DNA of 64,000 nt from Rhodococcus sp. (in: high G+C Gram-positive bacteria) (lineage in GTDB: Bacteria; Actinomycetota; Actinomycetes; Mycobacteriales; Mycobacteriaceae): NCBI RefSeq assembly GCF_023264675.1, contig NZ_JAHFVG010000027.1, positions 18,635-82,634 on the forward strand. Direction: 5' to 3'. Positions within the stretch are counted from its first letter, which is position 1; the number at the start of each line of letters is the position of its first letter. The notes beneath the pieces are model-generated. The model made no database searches. It had not been told where the DNA came from and was given only the letters and a program-made list of their open reading frames with translations. The translations under genes were made by a program, and so were the position numbers. Positions 51,974 through 62,256 of this stretch are shown here, one piece after another.

Positions 51974-53074
51974 ATGACCGAGGAAACCCGACCAACGAGC
52001 GCAACCTCCTCGGGTGGTGCTTCCTACGCAGCGGCCGGCGTCGACATCGCCGCAGGTGACCGGGCTGTCGAACTGTTCGCTCCGCTCGCCAAGAAGGCGA
52101 GCAGGCCCGAGGTGATGGGCGGACTCGGTGGCTTCGCCGGGCTGTTCGCGCTCAAGGGTGACTACCGCGAACCCATCCTTGCTGCCTCGACCGACGGCGT
52201 CGGCACCAAGATCGCCGTCGCGCAGGCACTCGGCAAGCACGACACCCTCGGACTCGACCTGGTCGCCATGGTCGTCGACGATCTCGTGGTCTGCGGCGCC
52301 GAGCCTCTGTTCCTGCAGGACTACATCGCCGTGGGCCGCGTGGTCCCGGAAATGGTGGCCGAACTGGTCAAGGGCATCGCCGAAGGCTGCATCATCGCCG
52401 GCTGTGCTCTGCTCGGCGGCGAGACCGCGGAACATCCCGGCTTGATGGCCGACGGCGACTACGACCTCTCGGCAACCGGCGTCGGCGTGGTCGAGGCGGA
52501 CGCGGTGCTCGGACCGGACCGTGTGCGTCCGGGCGACGTCGTCATCGCCATGGGATCCTCGGGCCTGCACTCCAACGGCTACTCGCTGGCACGCAAGGTC
52601 CTGCTCGAGATCAACCACATGGACCTGGGCGGACACGTCGAGGAGTTCGGCCGCACTCTCGGCGAAGAACTGCTGGAGCCGACCAAGATCTATGCCAAGG
52701 ACTGCCTTGCGCTTGCTGCCGAGACCGACGTGCGCACGTTCTGCCATGTCACCGGTGGCGGACTGGCCAACAACCTGGCACGCGTCATGCCTGCAGGGCT
52801 CGTTGCCGAACTGGATCGCGCAACGTGGAGTCCGGCCCCGATCTTCTCCCTGATCGCCCAGCGCGGACGTGTGGAGCGCGCCGAGATGGAGCAGACGTTC
52901 AACATGGGCGTCGGCATGGTTGCCATCGTCGCCCCCGAGGACGTCGATCGTGCGCTTGCCGTGCTGACCGCACGGCACATCGACTGCTGGACCCTGGGAA
53001 CGGTCAAGAAGTCCGCGGACAAGACCGAAACGACGGACCGCGCACAGCTGCTGGGCAACCATCCGCGGTTCTGA
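51974..53074 (+). CDS. purM: Phosphoribosylformylglycinamidine cyclo-ligase
   Basis: LAASTDGVGTKIAVAQALGKHDTLGLDLVAMVVDDLVVCGAEPLFLQDYIAVG. Confidence 0.97.
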   Translation: MTEETRPTSATSSGGASYAAAGVDIAAGDRAVELFAPLAKKASRPEVMGGLGGFAGLFALKGDYREPILAASTDGVGTKIAVAQALGKHDTLGLDLVAMVVDDLVVCGAEPLFLQDYIAVGRVVPEMVAELVKGIAEGCIIAGCALLGGETAEHPGLMADGDYDLSATGVGVVEADAVLGPDRVRPGDVVIAMGSSGLHSNGYSLARKVLLEINHMDLGGHVEEFGRTLGEELLEPTKIYAKDCLALAAETDVRTFCHVTGGGLANNLARVMPAGLVAELDRATWSPAPIFSLIAQRGRVERAEMEQTFNMGVGMVAIVAPEDVDRALAVLTARHIDCWTLGTVKKSADKTETTDRAQLLGNHPRF

Positions 53075-53090
53075 CGCGGTGCGCACGCAC

Positions 53091-53127
53091 GACTGAGGGG
53101 GAGCCGCAATGCGGCTCCCCCTCAGTC
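53091..53127. terminator. Bidirectional terminator hairpin between convergent purM and DUF3073 genes
   Basis: GACTGAGGGGGAGCCGC-AAT-GCGGCTCCCCCTCAGTC, perfect 17-bp stem. Confidence 0.85.
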
Positions 53128-53141
53128 ATGTAAGTCGCTGG

Positions 53142-53357
53142 TCAGCGTCGCCAGTCCTCGTATTCATCTTCTTCGACGCGGGAATAGCCGTCCGCGTCGG
53201 AAGAAGAGATGCCGCCCGAGGTGATACCGCCACGGTGGGAGTTGGACGAACCACCGGAGAGTTCTCTTTGCAGACTCTCCAAGTCCGTTGTCGGCGAGCT
53301 GTACTTGAGCTCACGAGCGACCTTTGTCTGCTTTGCCTTAGCCCTGCCTCGGCCCAT
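53142..53357 (-). CDS. DUF3073 family protein
   Basis: MGRGRAKAKQTKVARELKYSSPTTDLESLQREL. Confidence 0.9.
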   Translation of the reverse strand: MGRGRAKAKQTKVARELKYSSPTTDLESLQRELSGGSSNSHRGGITSGGISSSDADGYSRVEEDEYEDWRR

Positions 53358-53559
53358 GGCGTTGCCCCCTCGCGGACTTGCGGGGCGGCCTGGGGAAATT
53401 TGGGCGCCCCGTTAGATTTGGTATTTCTTCCTGGCACACACTCTAGCGCGCGAACGGCCGAGATGCTCATACGGACTCCGTGTGGCGTCTGTTCGGTTCA
53501 TCTCAATCATCGTGAACAGGGGCAATTACCAGGAGAGATGTGATGAGTCTTGGTAAGAA

Positions 53560-54198
53560 TCACGATTTGGTACGGGTCCCGAGTGCTGCGCGGGCGTCAC
53601 GCTCTACCTTCGGCGGAAGACTTCTTTGCTCCAGGAGCAGTTCCAACCCCTCCGGATTGGAACCGAGAAACAGGTCCCTGATCGTCAGGCCGTGCGCCGG
53701 CACGTGCTCGATCGACACCGCATCGCCGCTCTGCAGCGTGCCCGGCTCCAGCACTCGGAAGTACGCACCGACATCGGCGCGTTCGGTGAATCTGCGCACC
53801 CACCGAGGTTCGGCCGCCCATCGGGCGAACGTTCCGCACGGCTTTCGGGAAATGGTGGCCTCGAGGACGACGTTGCCGACGCGCCACTGCGATCCGACGA
53901 CGGCGTCGGTCACGGCGACTCCCGAGGTACGAAGGTTCTCCCCGAACCAGCCTGGCGGAATCTCGCGGCCCAGTTCCGATGCCCATCGTCGGGCTTCGGC
54001 GTCGTCATAGACGTACACGGCCTGGTCGATGCCACCGTGGAACTTGGTGTCTCGGCTGTGGTCGCCTGCCAACCCCAGTTCGTGGACGTCGATCGGACCC
54101 AGGACTGGCCTCTTGTCGATGCCGCTGACCTCGACGCCGCGGCGTCCGACCGGCACGTCCGCATGCACGACGCACACGGCTTCGACGAGACCGGTCAC
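53560..54198 (-). CDS. MOSC-domain protein
   Basis: GLAGDHSRDTKFHGGIDQAVYVYDDAEARRW; PGWFGENLRTSG; GTG start overlaps the upstream stop. Confidence 0.9.
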   Translation of the reverse strand: MTGLVEAVCVVHADVPVGRRGVEVSGIDKRPVLGPIDVHELGLAGDHSRDTKFHGGIDQAVYVYDDAEARRWASELGREIPPGWFGENLRTSGVAVTDAVVGSQWRVGNVVLEATISRKPCGTFARWAAEPRWVRRFTERADVGAYFRVLEPGTLQSGDAVSIEHVPAHGLTIRDLFLGSNPEGLELLLEQRSLPPKVERDARAALGTRTKS

Positions 54199-55325
54199 CG
54201 TCCGCGCAGCCTGTCCACCGCCGCACGACCCGCTTGCACGTCGTCGTAGCCGGGGATGGAGTCCGGATCGATCGACGCCGCGCACGGGCCTGCGACCAAC
54301 GCCGTGTCCACCGGGATCGTGCGCTTCACGAGTGCCAGAGCGATCGGGCCGAGCTCGAAGTGATCGACGACGGTACCGAGCCTGCCGACGGTTCTACCGT
54401 CTGCCGTCACAGGATCGCCCGTCGCCGGACGCCCGTCTGCCGAACCGTCGAGGTGCAGTAACACCAGGTGGCGCGGAGGTCGGCCGAGGTTGTGCACACG
54501 TGCGACCGTCTCCTGGCCGCGGTAGCAGCCCTTCTCCAGATGGACTGCGCCCAATTCGGTGATGCCGCCGATCCAGCGGACCTCGTGAGGAATCGTCTTC
54601 TCGTCGGTGTCGACGCCGATGCGGGGCCGCACGGACTCGACACGAAGGGCGTCGTACGTCCAGGTGCCCGCAGGCGTGGCGCCCGCATCCCGAAGACGCG
54701 TGAACCACTCCCTTAACGATGCACGGGGAACCAGGAGGTCGAAGGCGTTCGGTCCCGGCCAGGGCATCCGACGGACGAACCCGCCTCCGTCCAGTGGCGC
54801 AGCGTCGTAGACACCGGCGGGAACAGGGGCGCCGACCGATCCGAGAACCTTCTCGGCATTCGATCCGAGGAGGCCGAGGACGGCCATGTCGTTGCCGTCG
54901 CGGGGCTCAGCCTTGGACCAGAACACCATCTTCCTCAGGAACCCGAGCAGGTCGGGACCGTTCGCGGCCTCCGTGTCGATCCACGTCACACCGCTGAGAT
55001 CGGTCTGGACGAAGTGATGTTCGACGCGGCCGTTGACATCGAGCGACAGATTCTCGGCGGAACCTCCGTCGGTGATGCCGGACACGAGCTGGCTGGAGAT
55101 GGTGTTCAGCCAGGTGAGGCGCTCGTCTCCGCTGATCGCGATGACGAAACGATGAGAACGATCGATGACGGCCGCGGCCGACGTCGCGTCGCGTTGTTCG
55201 CCGAACGGATTGCCGTAGTGCCAGGCCACGGCACTGTCGGCCGAGTCTTCCGGTGACGGCACCGCGTCGGGAAGCGAGAGGAGCGGGCTCGGACTGATCG
55301 CGACGGTATCGGACACGACTTCCAT
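54195..55325 (-). CDS. YgfZ/GcvT-domain folate-binding protein
   Basis: KGCYRGQETVARVHNLGRPPRHLVLL signature. Confidence 0.93.
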   Translation of the reverse strand: MEVVSDTVAISPSPLLSLPDAVPSPEDSADSAVAWHYGNPFGEQRDATSAAAVIDRSHRFVIAISGDERLTWLNTISSQLVSGITDGGSAENLSLDVNGRVEHHFVQTDLSGVTWIDTEAANGPDLLGFLRKMVFWSKAEPRDGNDMAVLGLLGSNAEKVLGSVGAPVPAGVYDAAPLDGGGFVRRMPWPGPNAFDLLVPRASLREWFTRLRDAGATPAGTWTYDALRVESVRPRIGVDTDEKTIPHEVRWIGGITELGAVHLEKGCYRGQETVARVHNLGRPPRHLVLLHLDGSADGRPATGDPVTADGRTVGRLGTVVDHFELGPIALALVKRTIPVDTALVAGPCAASIDPDSIPGYDDVQAGRAAVDRLRGR

Positions 55326-55336
55326 AGTAGGAGCAT

Positions 55337-55397
55337 GTGGCGAGAGCGCAGCCTGCGGAGTGACCCGGGTGGCGAGAGTGCAGCCTGCGGAGTGAAC
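55337..55397. repeat. Two tandem copies of GTGGCGAGAG(C/T)GCAGCCTGCGGAGTGA, related to the 9-kb repeat
   Basis: Shared 19-bp core AGCGCAGCCTGCGGAGTGA with 8985-9070. Confidence 0.85.
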
Positions 55398-55438
55398 GTG
55401 CGGCGACGGCTTCGTCGGGACCAGTAGGGTTGGTGAGC

Positions 55439-56317
55439 ATGTCGGACCGCGTAGTAGTGACACTCGATGGCCAGGTTCACGATGCCGACGCACCGTTGGT
55501 GCATGCCGATGACCTGGCGGTGGTGAGAGGCGACGGCGTATTCGAGACCATTCTCGTTCGCGGCGGAGCCCCGTGTGGCGTCGAGCTTCATCTGGCTCGT
55601 CTGGTGACGTCGGCGGCAGCGCTCGATCTTCCTGCGCCCGATCTCGATGCGTGGCGGTTGCTCGTCGGGTTGGCGGTGGACGAGTGGACGCGTGTGTCAG
55701 AGGACGAGGGTGCGTTGCGTCTGGTGCTCAGTCGTGGCCGGGAGAGCGGCGGCGATCCGACGGGATTCGCGACGGTCGGGCCGCTGCACGAGCGGGTGGC
55801 CAAGGCTCGCGCCGATGGCGTGGCGGCGATCACGCTGGCACGCGGGTACTCGGTGGATTTCGCGGTCGATGCGCCGTGGCAGTTGATCGGGGCGAAGACG
55901 CTGTCGTACGCGACCAACATGGCTGCGTTGCGGCACGCGGCGCGTCAGGGCGCCGACGACGTGATCTACACCTCCAGCGAGGGAAAGGTTTTGGAAGGTC
56001 CGAGATCGACGGTGGTGATCTCTCGCGGTAAGACGCTCATCACACCGCCGGTGGAGCACGGCATCCTCGCCGGAACTACGGTCGATGCACTGTTCCAGGT
56101 AGCTGCCGACAAGGGTTACACGTGCGAGCGGTCGGATGTGTTTCCCGCGGATCTCATTGCAGCCGATGGTGTTTGGCTGATCTCGAGTATTACGCTGGCG
56201 GCACGGGTGGTCACGCTCAACGGCGTTGTTCTCGGTACTCCCGACATTGCCGCCGAGGTTGCGTCGATGGTCGATCTGGCGGTCGAAACGATAGGTGACG
56301 AGGAGCTCGACGCTTGA
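55439..56317 (+). CDS. Aminodeoxychorismate lyase (class IV aminotransferase)
   Basis: RGDGVFETILVRGGAP; LIGAKTLSYATNMAALRHA; TSSEGKVLEGPRSTVVI. Confidence 0.88.
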   Translation: MSDRVVVTLDGQVHDADAPLVHADDLAVVRGDGVFETILVRGGAPCGVELHLARLVTSAAALDLPAPDLDAWRLLVGLAVDEWTRVSEDEGALRLVLSRGRESGGDPTGFATVGPLHERVAKARADGVAAITLARGYSVDFAVDAPWQLIGAKTLSYATNMAALRHAARQGADDVIYTSSEGKVLEGPRSTVVISRGKTLITPPVEHGILAGTTVDALFQVAADKGYTCERSDVFPADLIAADGVWLISSITLAARVVTLNGVVLGTPDIAAEVASMVDLAVETIGDEELDA

Positions 56318-56319
56318 GC

Positions 56320-56339
56320 TACTACTACGCGTAGTAGTA
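56320..56339. promoter_or_regulatory. Perfect 20-bp palindrome TACTACTACGCGTAGTAGTA upstream of cydA
   Basis: Read directly; 83 bp before the cydA start. Confidence 0.65.
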
Positions 56340-56422
56340 CTCTCGAACTCGCTGCAGCAAGCCCCTTGTGCAGCGGTGACTGCGGTTACCTTTCCCGCGG
56401 GCAGAAGAGTTCGGAGTAGCTC

Positions 56423-57877
56423 ATGGACGCCTTGGACGTCTCGAGATGGCAGTTCGGAATCACCACCGTCTACCACTTCATTCTCGTTCCGCTGACCATC
56501 GGACTCGCGCCGATCGTCGCGGCAATGCAGACCATGTGGGTCGTCACCAAGAAGGACTCCTGGTACCGACTGACCAAGTTCTTCGGCAAACTCTTCCTGA
56601 TCAACTTCGCGCTCGGTGTCGCTACCGGCATCGTGCAGGAATTCCAGTTCGGAATGAACTGGAGTGAATATTCGAGGTTCGTCGGTGACGTCTTCGGCGC
56701 ACCGCTCGCTCTCGAAGGTCTCGTCGCGTTCTTCCTCGAATCGACGTTCCTCGGCCTGTGGATCTTCGGGTGGGGACGGCTTCCGAAACTTGTTCACCTC
56801 GCGACGATGTGGCTCGTCGCAATCGGTGTCAACGCGTCCGCGTACTTCATCATCGCCGCCAATTCGTGGATGCAGCATCCCGTCGGTGCTCGGTACAACC
56901 CCGATACCGGACGCGCCGAACTGACGAGCATCTGGGAACTGCTGACCAACAACACGGCACTGGCCGCATTCCCTCACGCCGTGGCAGGAGCATTCCTGAC
57001 GGCAGGCACATTCGTCGCCGGGATTTCGGGGTGGTGGATGGTCCGCGAGGCTCGGCAGAAGCGAGACAAGGACTCACGCAGCATGTTTCGCCCGGCAGCG
57101 CGGTTGTCCTTCGTGGTCATGATCGTTGCAGGCGGTGCGCTCGCGATCACCGGCGACCTTCAGGGCAAGCTGATGTTCGAGCAGCAACCCATGAAGATGG
57201 CCTCCGCAGAATCGTTGTGCGACACCGAAACCAGCGCGTCGTTCTCGCTGCTGACCGTCGGAACGCACAACAACTGCGAGAGCGTCACCCACCTGATTTC
57301 CATCCCGGGCCTGACATCGTTCCTCGCCGAGAACGACTTCGGTGCAACAGTCCAGGGCGTCAACCAGTTGCAGGACCAGTACGAGCAGCAGTTCGGGCCG
57401 GGCAATTACAAGCCGAACCTGTTCGTCACCTACTGGGCGTTCCGGATGATGATCGGGCTCGCTGCGGGATCTGCGCTCTTGGCCCTTGCCGGACTGTGGG
57501 TGACCCGCGGCGGCAGGGTGCCCGACCAGAAGTGGTTCTCGTGGCTCTCGATCGCGGCAATCCCGACGCCGTTCCTCGCCAACAGTGCCGGCTGGATCTT
57601 CACCGAGATGGGTCGACAGCCCTGGGTGGTCGCCCCCAACCTGACCGGTATCGACCAGATCAGATTGACCGTCGATCAGGGCGTGTCCGATCACCCTGTG
57701 GGTCTGGTCATCGCATCACTGACGACGTTCACGTTGCTCTACGCGGCCCTCGGCTGCGTCTGGTTCTTCCTCATTCGCCGCTATGTCGTCGAAGGACCGT
57801 TGGAGCACGACGAACATCCGCACGCGCCGGACGAGTCGGACGACGACGAGACCGCGCCACTGTCGTTCGCCTACTGA
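56423..57877 (+). CDS. cydA: Cytochrome bd ubiquinol oxidase subunit I
   Basis: SRWQFGITTVYHFILVPLTIGL; FQFGMNWSEYSRFVGDVFGAPLALE; NSWMQHPVG; GWIFTEMGRQPWVV. Confidence 0.97.
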   Translation: MDALDVSRWQFGITTVYHFILVPLTIGLAPIVAAMQTMWVVTKKDSWYRLTKFFGKLFLINFALGVATGIVQEFQFGMNWSEYSRFVGDVFGAPLALEGLVAFFLESTFLGLWIFGWGRLPKLVHLATMWLVAIGVNASAYFIIAANSWMQHPVGARYNPDTGRAELTSIWELLTNNTALAAFPHAVAGAFLTAGTFVAGISGWWMVREARQKRDKDSRSMFRPAARLSFVVMIVAGGALAITGDLQGKLMFEQQPMKMASAESLCDTETSASFSLLTVGTHNNCESVTHLISIPGLTSFLAENDFGATVQGVNQLQDQYEQQFGPGNYKPNLFVTYWAFRMMIGLAAGSALLALAGLWVTRGGRVPDQKWFSWLSIAAIPTPFLANSAGWIFTEMGRQPWVVAPNLTGIDQIRLTVDQGVSDHPVGLVIASLTTFTLLYAALGCVWFFLIRRYVVEGPLEHDEHPHAPDESDDDETAPLSFAY

Positions 57878-57888
57878 GGAAAGAGACC

Positions 57889-58932
57889 ATGGGACTCGTC
57901 GAATTCTGGTTCGTGGCAATTGCAGTTCTGTTCGTCGGTTACTTCGTGCTCGAAGGATTCGACTTCGGTGTCGGAATGCTGATGCCGATCCTCGGACGCC
58001 ACGCCGACCCGGAGGTCGGTGAGAAACGGCGACGAGCCGTTCTCAACACGATCGGTCCGGTGTGGGACGGCAACGAGGTCTGGCTGATCACTGCGGGCGG
58101 TGCACTGTTCGCGGCCTTCCCCGAGTGGTACGCGACCCTGTTCTCCGGGTTCTATCTGCCGCTGCTGCTGATCCTGGTGGCATTGATCCTGCGTATCTGC
58201 GCCATCGAATATCGGGGCAAGATCAACGATCCACAGTGGCGACGGTGGTGCGACGTCGGCATCGGTGTCGGCTCGTGGATCCCGGCGGTGCTGTGGGGAG
58301 TTGCCTTCGCGAACATCGTCAGCGGCGTCGCGATCGACGAGAACAAGAAGGTCACGGCCGGGTTCTTCGACCTACTCGGGCCCTATGCGCTGCTCGGCGG
58401 TGCAACAATGGCGTTGGTGTTCGCGTTGCACGGCGCTGTGTTCATCGCGCTGAAGACATCGGGTGACGTGCACGAGGATGCCGTGAAACTGGCTGTGCGG
58501 TTGTCGATTCCAGCTGCTGTCGTCGGCGGCGGATTCGCACTGTGGACCCAACTGGCGTACGGAAAGAACTGGACGTGGATCATGGTCGGTATCGCAGCGG
58601 CGTCGTTGATCGCGGTCGTCGTGCTCACCACCCGTGTGCGTGAGGGATGGGCGTTCGTCTTCACCACCCTCGCTGTCATCTCGGTGGTCGTGTTGCTGTT
58701 CGGTTCGCTCTTTCCGGCGGTCATGCCGTCGACGACGGATCCGGCGTTCAGCCTCACCGTCGACAACGCATCGTCGAGCCCGTACACATTGAAGGTCATG
58801 ACGTGGGCCGCGGCATTCGTCGCCCCGGTGGTCGTCGGCTACCAGGCATGGACCTACTGGGTGTTCCGTAAGCGCATCTCCACCGCGCACATTCCGGAGT
58901 CGATCGGATTGTCGCTCGGTCGTTCGGCGTGA
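57889..58932 (+). CDS. cydB: Cytochrome bd ubiquinol oxidase subunit II
   Basis: FVLEGFDFGVGML; NTIGPVWDGNEVWLITAGGALFAAFPEWYATLFSGFYLPLL. Confidence 0.97.
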   Translation: MGLVEFWFVAIAVLFVGYFVLEGFDFGVGMLMPILGRHADPEVGEKRRRAVLNTIGPVWDGNEVWLITAGGALFAAFPEWYATLFSGFYLPLLLILVALILRICAIEYRGKINDPQWRRWCDVGIGVGSWIPAVLWGVAFANIVSGVAIDENKKVTAGFFDLLGPYALLGGATMALVFALHGAVFIALKTSGDVHEDAVKLAVRLSIPAAVVGGGFALWTQLAYGKNWTWIMVGIAAASLIAVVVLTTRVREGWAFVFTTLAVISVVVLLFGSLFPAVMPSTTDPAFSLTVDNASSSPYTLKVMTWAAAFVAPVVVGYQAWTYWVFRKRISTAHIPESIGLSLGRSA

Positions 58933-60599
58933 CCACCACCCAGCGGACCTCGCGCGGCCCGGTCGACCCTCGCTTGATGCGCTACTCGCGGTCGGCGCGA
59001 AAGTACCTGGTACTGACCGTCGTAGCATCCCTCGTCGACACCGCGGGGATCATCGTCAGCGCGGTGATGATCGGGACGGTGCTGGCAGGGGTCATCACCA
59101 CCGACGCTCGTACCATCGGTGACTGGTCCCGTGAGCTGTGGATCCTGTTCGGAGCGATCGTCATCAGAACGATCGCGACCTGGTTGCAGTCGCGATACAG
59201 CCATCGGTTGGCGTCGGAGATCGTCGAAGAGCTCGAAAACGACGTTCTGAGTGTGGCATCGAGAATGGACCCTCGTCACCTCGACTTCGAACGGGATTCG
59301 ATTCAGACCGTCGTGACGCGAGCCCTCGGTGGACTCGCTCCGTACCTGACGGGCTACCTGCCTTCGCTCGTTCTCGCCGGGACACTTACCCCGTTGACTC
59401 TCGTCGTCATCTTCACGCAGGATCTCACCTCGGCACTCATCATCCTGTTCACGCTGCCCCTCATTCCGATCTTCATGATCCTCATCGGTCTGCTCACCAA
59501 GGGCAGAGCGGTGAAGACCCTCGAATCGATGACGAGGTTGTCCGCGCAACTGCTCGATCTGCTGGCTGGGCTCCCGACGCTTCGGGCGCTCGGGCGCGAG
59601 CGCGGACCGGCGGCGCGGGTACGGGCGCTCGGCGAGGCTCATCGGTCGGCGACGATGCGCGCCTTGAAGATCGCGTTCCTGTCGTCGATGGTGCTCGAGC
59701 TGCTCGCGACGCTGTGTGTGGCGCTCGTCGCGGTGAGCATCGGACTGCGGTTGGTCTTCGGCGACATGGCACTGGAGGCAGGCATCATCGCCCTCGTTCT
59801 CGCGCCCGAGGTATACGTGCCGCTTCGCCGGGTCGGCGCACAGTTCCATGCTGCCGAGGACGGAGTTGCGGCGGCAGACCGAGCATTCGGGGTGCTGGAT
59901 CGGCAGCCGCAGCAGTCCTCCGGCACGAGGTCGGTCGATGCTGTAGGCGCGCGCATCGTGATGTCCACGGTCTCGGCGGATGCCAGGGGTGGATCGGCTC
60001 CGCATCGACTCGATGCCGTGTTCGAACCCGGAACTGTCACCGTCCTCGCCGGTGCCAACGGAAGTGGAAAGTCCACTGCGCTGCACATTCTCCTCGGGTT
60101 GACCACGCCGACCGAAGGACTGGTCACCGTCGGTGGCGTCGAACTCGGCGACATCGAGCAGTCGTCGTGGTGGAGGCAGGTGACGTGGCTTCCCCAGCGA
60201 CCGGTGCTGTTGCCGGGAACCCTTGCCGAGAATTTGACGCTGACCGGCACACGGACATCGGATGATCGGCTCGACGAGATATGTGCTGCAACAGGTTTCA
60301 CCGAGGTGCTCCGTGAACTTCCCCAGGGTTGGGACACGGTGGTCGGATCCGGGGGAGTTGGCCTCTCGCTAGGGCAACTCCAGCGGCTCGCGCTCACGCG
60401 TGCGTTCACGTCGTCGGCGCCGATCGTGATGCTCGACGAACCCACGGCTCACCTCGATGCGCGCAGCGAGGAGCGAGTGCTGGGGGCGATCCGCTCGCTG
60501 GCCGCTCGGGGACGGACCGTCGTCGTCGTCGGGCACCGGCAGGCCGTTCTCGACGCCGCCGACACCGTGGTGGAGGTACGTGCGCATCATGACCACTGA
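58929..60599 (+). CDS. cydD: Thiol reductant ABC exporter subunit CydD
   Basis: ABC exporter TMD plus GANGSGKSTALHIL and LSLGQLQRLALTRAF; directly after cydB. Confidence 0.93.
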   Translation: MTTTQRTSRGPVDPRLMRYSRSARKYLVLTVVASLVDTAGIIVSAVMIGTVLAGVITTDARTIGDWSRELWILFGAIVIRTIATWLQSRYSHRLASEIVEELENDVLSVASRMDPRHLDFERDSIQTVVTRALGGLAPYLTGYLPSLVLAGTLTPLTLVVIFTQDLTSALIILFTLPLIPIFMILIGLLTKGRAVKTLESMTRLSAQLLDLLAGLPTLRALGRERGPAARVRALGEAHRSATMRALKIAFLSSMVLELLATLCVALVAVSIGLRLVFGDMALEAGIIALVLAPEVYVPLRRVGAQFHAAEDGVAAADRAFGVLDRQPQQSSGTRSVDAVGARIVMSTVSADARGGSAPHRLDAVFEPGTVTVLAGANGSGKSTALHILLGLTTPTEGLVTVGGVELGDIEQSSWWRQVTWLPQRPVLLPGTLAENLTLTGTRTSDDRLDEICAATGFTEVLRELPQGWDTVVGSGGVGLSLGQLQRLALTRAFTSSAPIVMLDEPTAHLDARSEERVLGAIRSLAARGRTVVVVGHRQAVLDAADTVVEVRAHHDH

Positions 60600-62247
60600 T
60601 CTGCGGCGAGCGCTCGGTCTGTTCGAGCTTTCACCCAAACACGTGTTGATGGCGGTCGCTGCCGGCGTGGCCACACTCGGCAGTGCGTTGACTCTGGCGG
60701 CGGTGTCCGCGTGGCTGATCACGAGGGCGTGGCAGATGCCGCCCGTTCTCGATCTGACAGTCGCGGTCGTGGCAGTGCGTGCACTCGGAATATCGCGTGG
60801 CGTCTTCCGCTATCTCGAACGTCTCGCCACCCACGATGCTGCTCTGCGAGGGATGGTTTCGGCACGCACACGGCTGTACAGCACGCTCGCCGAAGGAGAC
60901 CCGGCCGCGACGGTTGCACTTCACCGCGGCGACCTGATTGCCCGGGCAGGGGCCGATATCGACGCACTCGGAGACGTCGTCGTACGGGCGATCGTCCCGA
61001 TCTGCGTGTCCGTGGTGATGATGGTGGCCGCTGTCGGAGTGCTTGCCGTCTTCTCGCCGGCCGCGGCCTCGATCCTCTTCCTCGCGCTCGTGGTGGCAGG
61101 AGTTGTCGCCCCGATCCTGGCAGGGCGGGCAGCGGAGCTCGCCGAAACCGAGGGATCGGCTGCTCGAGTGGAGTTCACGGAAGCGGCGGTACTGGCACTG
61201 GATCACGGCGCCGAGCTTCGGGTGGCCGGAAGGCTCGGTGAGACCCTTGCCGCAGCGTCGTCGTCGAATCGTCGGTCGGTGCGTGCGCGGGACCGGGCGG
61301 CGATTCCCGGCGCGTTCGCCGATGCTGCGCTCCCACTGTCGATCGGAGCGTCGGTGCTCGGGTCACTGTCGGTGGGCATTGCGCTGTACGGGACGGACGG
61401 AGGTTCGCCCGGGGGCATGACGCCGATGGCGTTGGCGATTCTCGTGCTGGTGCCGTTGGCTGCGTTCGAGGCCACCACAGCCCTTCCGGGGGCGGCCGTC
61501 GCGTTGACGAAGGCCCGACTCTCGGCGTCGCGAATCGTCGCGACCCTGGACAGCACCCGACCGAGCCGAGCGAGCCGCCAGCGGACACTCGACGTTTCCG
61601 TCGAGGTGGATCCCGGTAGCCGAATCGCTGTCGTCGGCCCGAGCGGTTCGGGCAAGACGACGCTTCTCATGCAGCTCGCCGGTCTTCTTCCGTCGGAGAT
61701 GGCGGTGGACGGCGCGCGGTTCTTCGCCGAGGACGCGCACATCTTCGAGACATCGATCCTCGAGAACCTCAGGGTGGCTCGCGGCGATATCGGCGCGGAC
61801 GAGGCAACCGCGGCGCTCGTCGGCGTCGGGCTTGGACACTGGATCTCGGAGCTGCCCGACGGTGTCGAGACGATCCTGGTCGGCGGAGCTCGCGCGGTCT
61901 CGGGAGGCCAGCGACGACGGCTCCTGCTCGCCCGGGCTTTGCTCTCCGATGCACCGGTTCTGCTGCTGGACGAGCCGACCGAACACCTCGACGACGCGGG
62001 CGGCGCCGACCTGCTTCGGGCACTGCTCGACCGCGACGACACGGTGGTGGATCGCTCGCGAACCGTCGTGCTCGTGACCCATCAATTGCCTGCTGATACC
62101 TGTGCTGACCAGGTGATAGAGATCGAACACTCGTCGACGACCACAGTGCATGACGGTGCCGACGAAAATGCGTTGCGGAGCGTGGGATCCCGGCGTACTT
62201 TGGGCCGTACACGAGAGAGGAGGTGGTCTGAAGTTGATGAACTCTAG
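60589..62247 (+). CDS. cydC: Thiol reductant ABC exporter subunit CydC
   Basis: ALTLAAVSAWLITRAWQMPPVLDLTVAVVAVRALGISRGVFRYLERL; GPSGSGKTTLLMQL. Confidence 0.95.
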   Translation: MTTDLRRALGLFELSPKHVLMAVAAGVATLGSALTLAAVSAWLITRAWQMPPVLDLTVAVVAVRALGISRGVFRYLERLATHDAALRGMVSARTRLYSTLAEGDPAATVALHRGDLIARAGADIDALGDVVVRAIVPICVSVVMMVAAVGVLAVFSPAAASILFLALVVAGVVAPILAGRAAELAETEGSAARVEFTEAAVLALDHGAELRVAGRLGETLAAASSSNRRSVRARDRAAIPGAFADAALPLSIGASVLGSLSVGIALYGTDGGSPGGMTPMALAILVLVPLAAFEATTALPGAAVALTKARLSASRIVATLDSTRPSRASRQRTLDVSVEVDPGSRIAVVGPSGSGKTTLLMQLAGLLPSEMAVDGARFFAEDAHIFETSILENLRVARGDIGADEATAALVGVGLGHWISELPDGVETILVGGARAVSGGQRRRLLLARALLSDAPVLLLDEPTEHLDDAGGADLLRALLDRDDTVVDRSRTVVLVTHQLPADTCADQVIEIEHSSTTTVHDGADENALRSVGSRRTLGRTRERRWSEVDEL

Positions 62248-62256
62248 GACGCGTGA

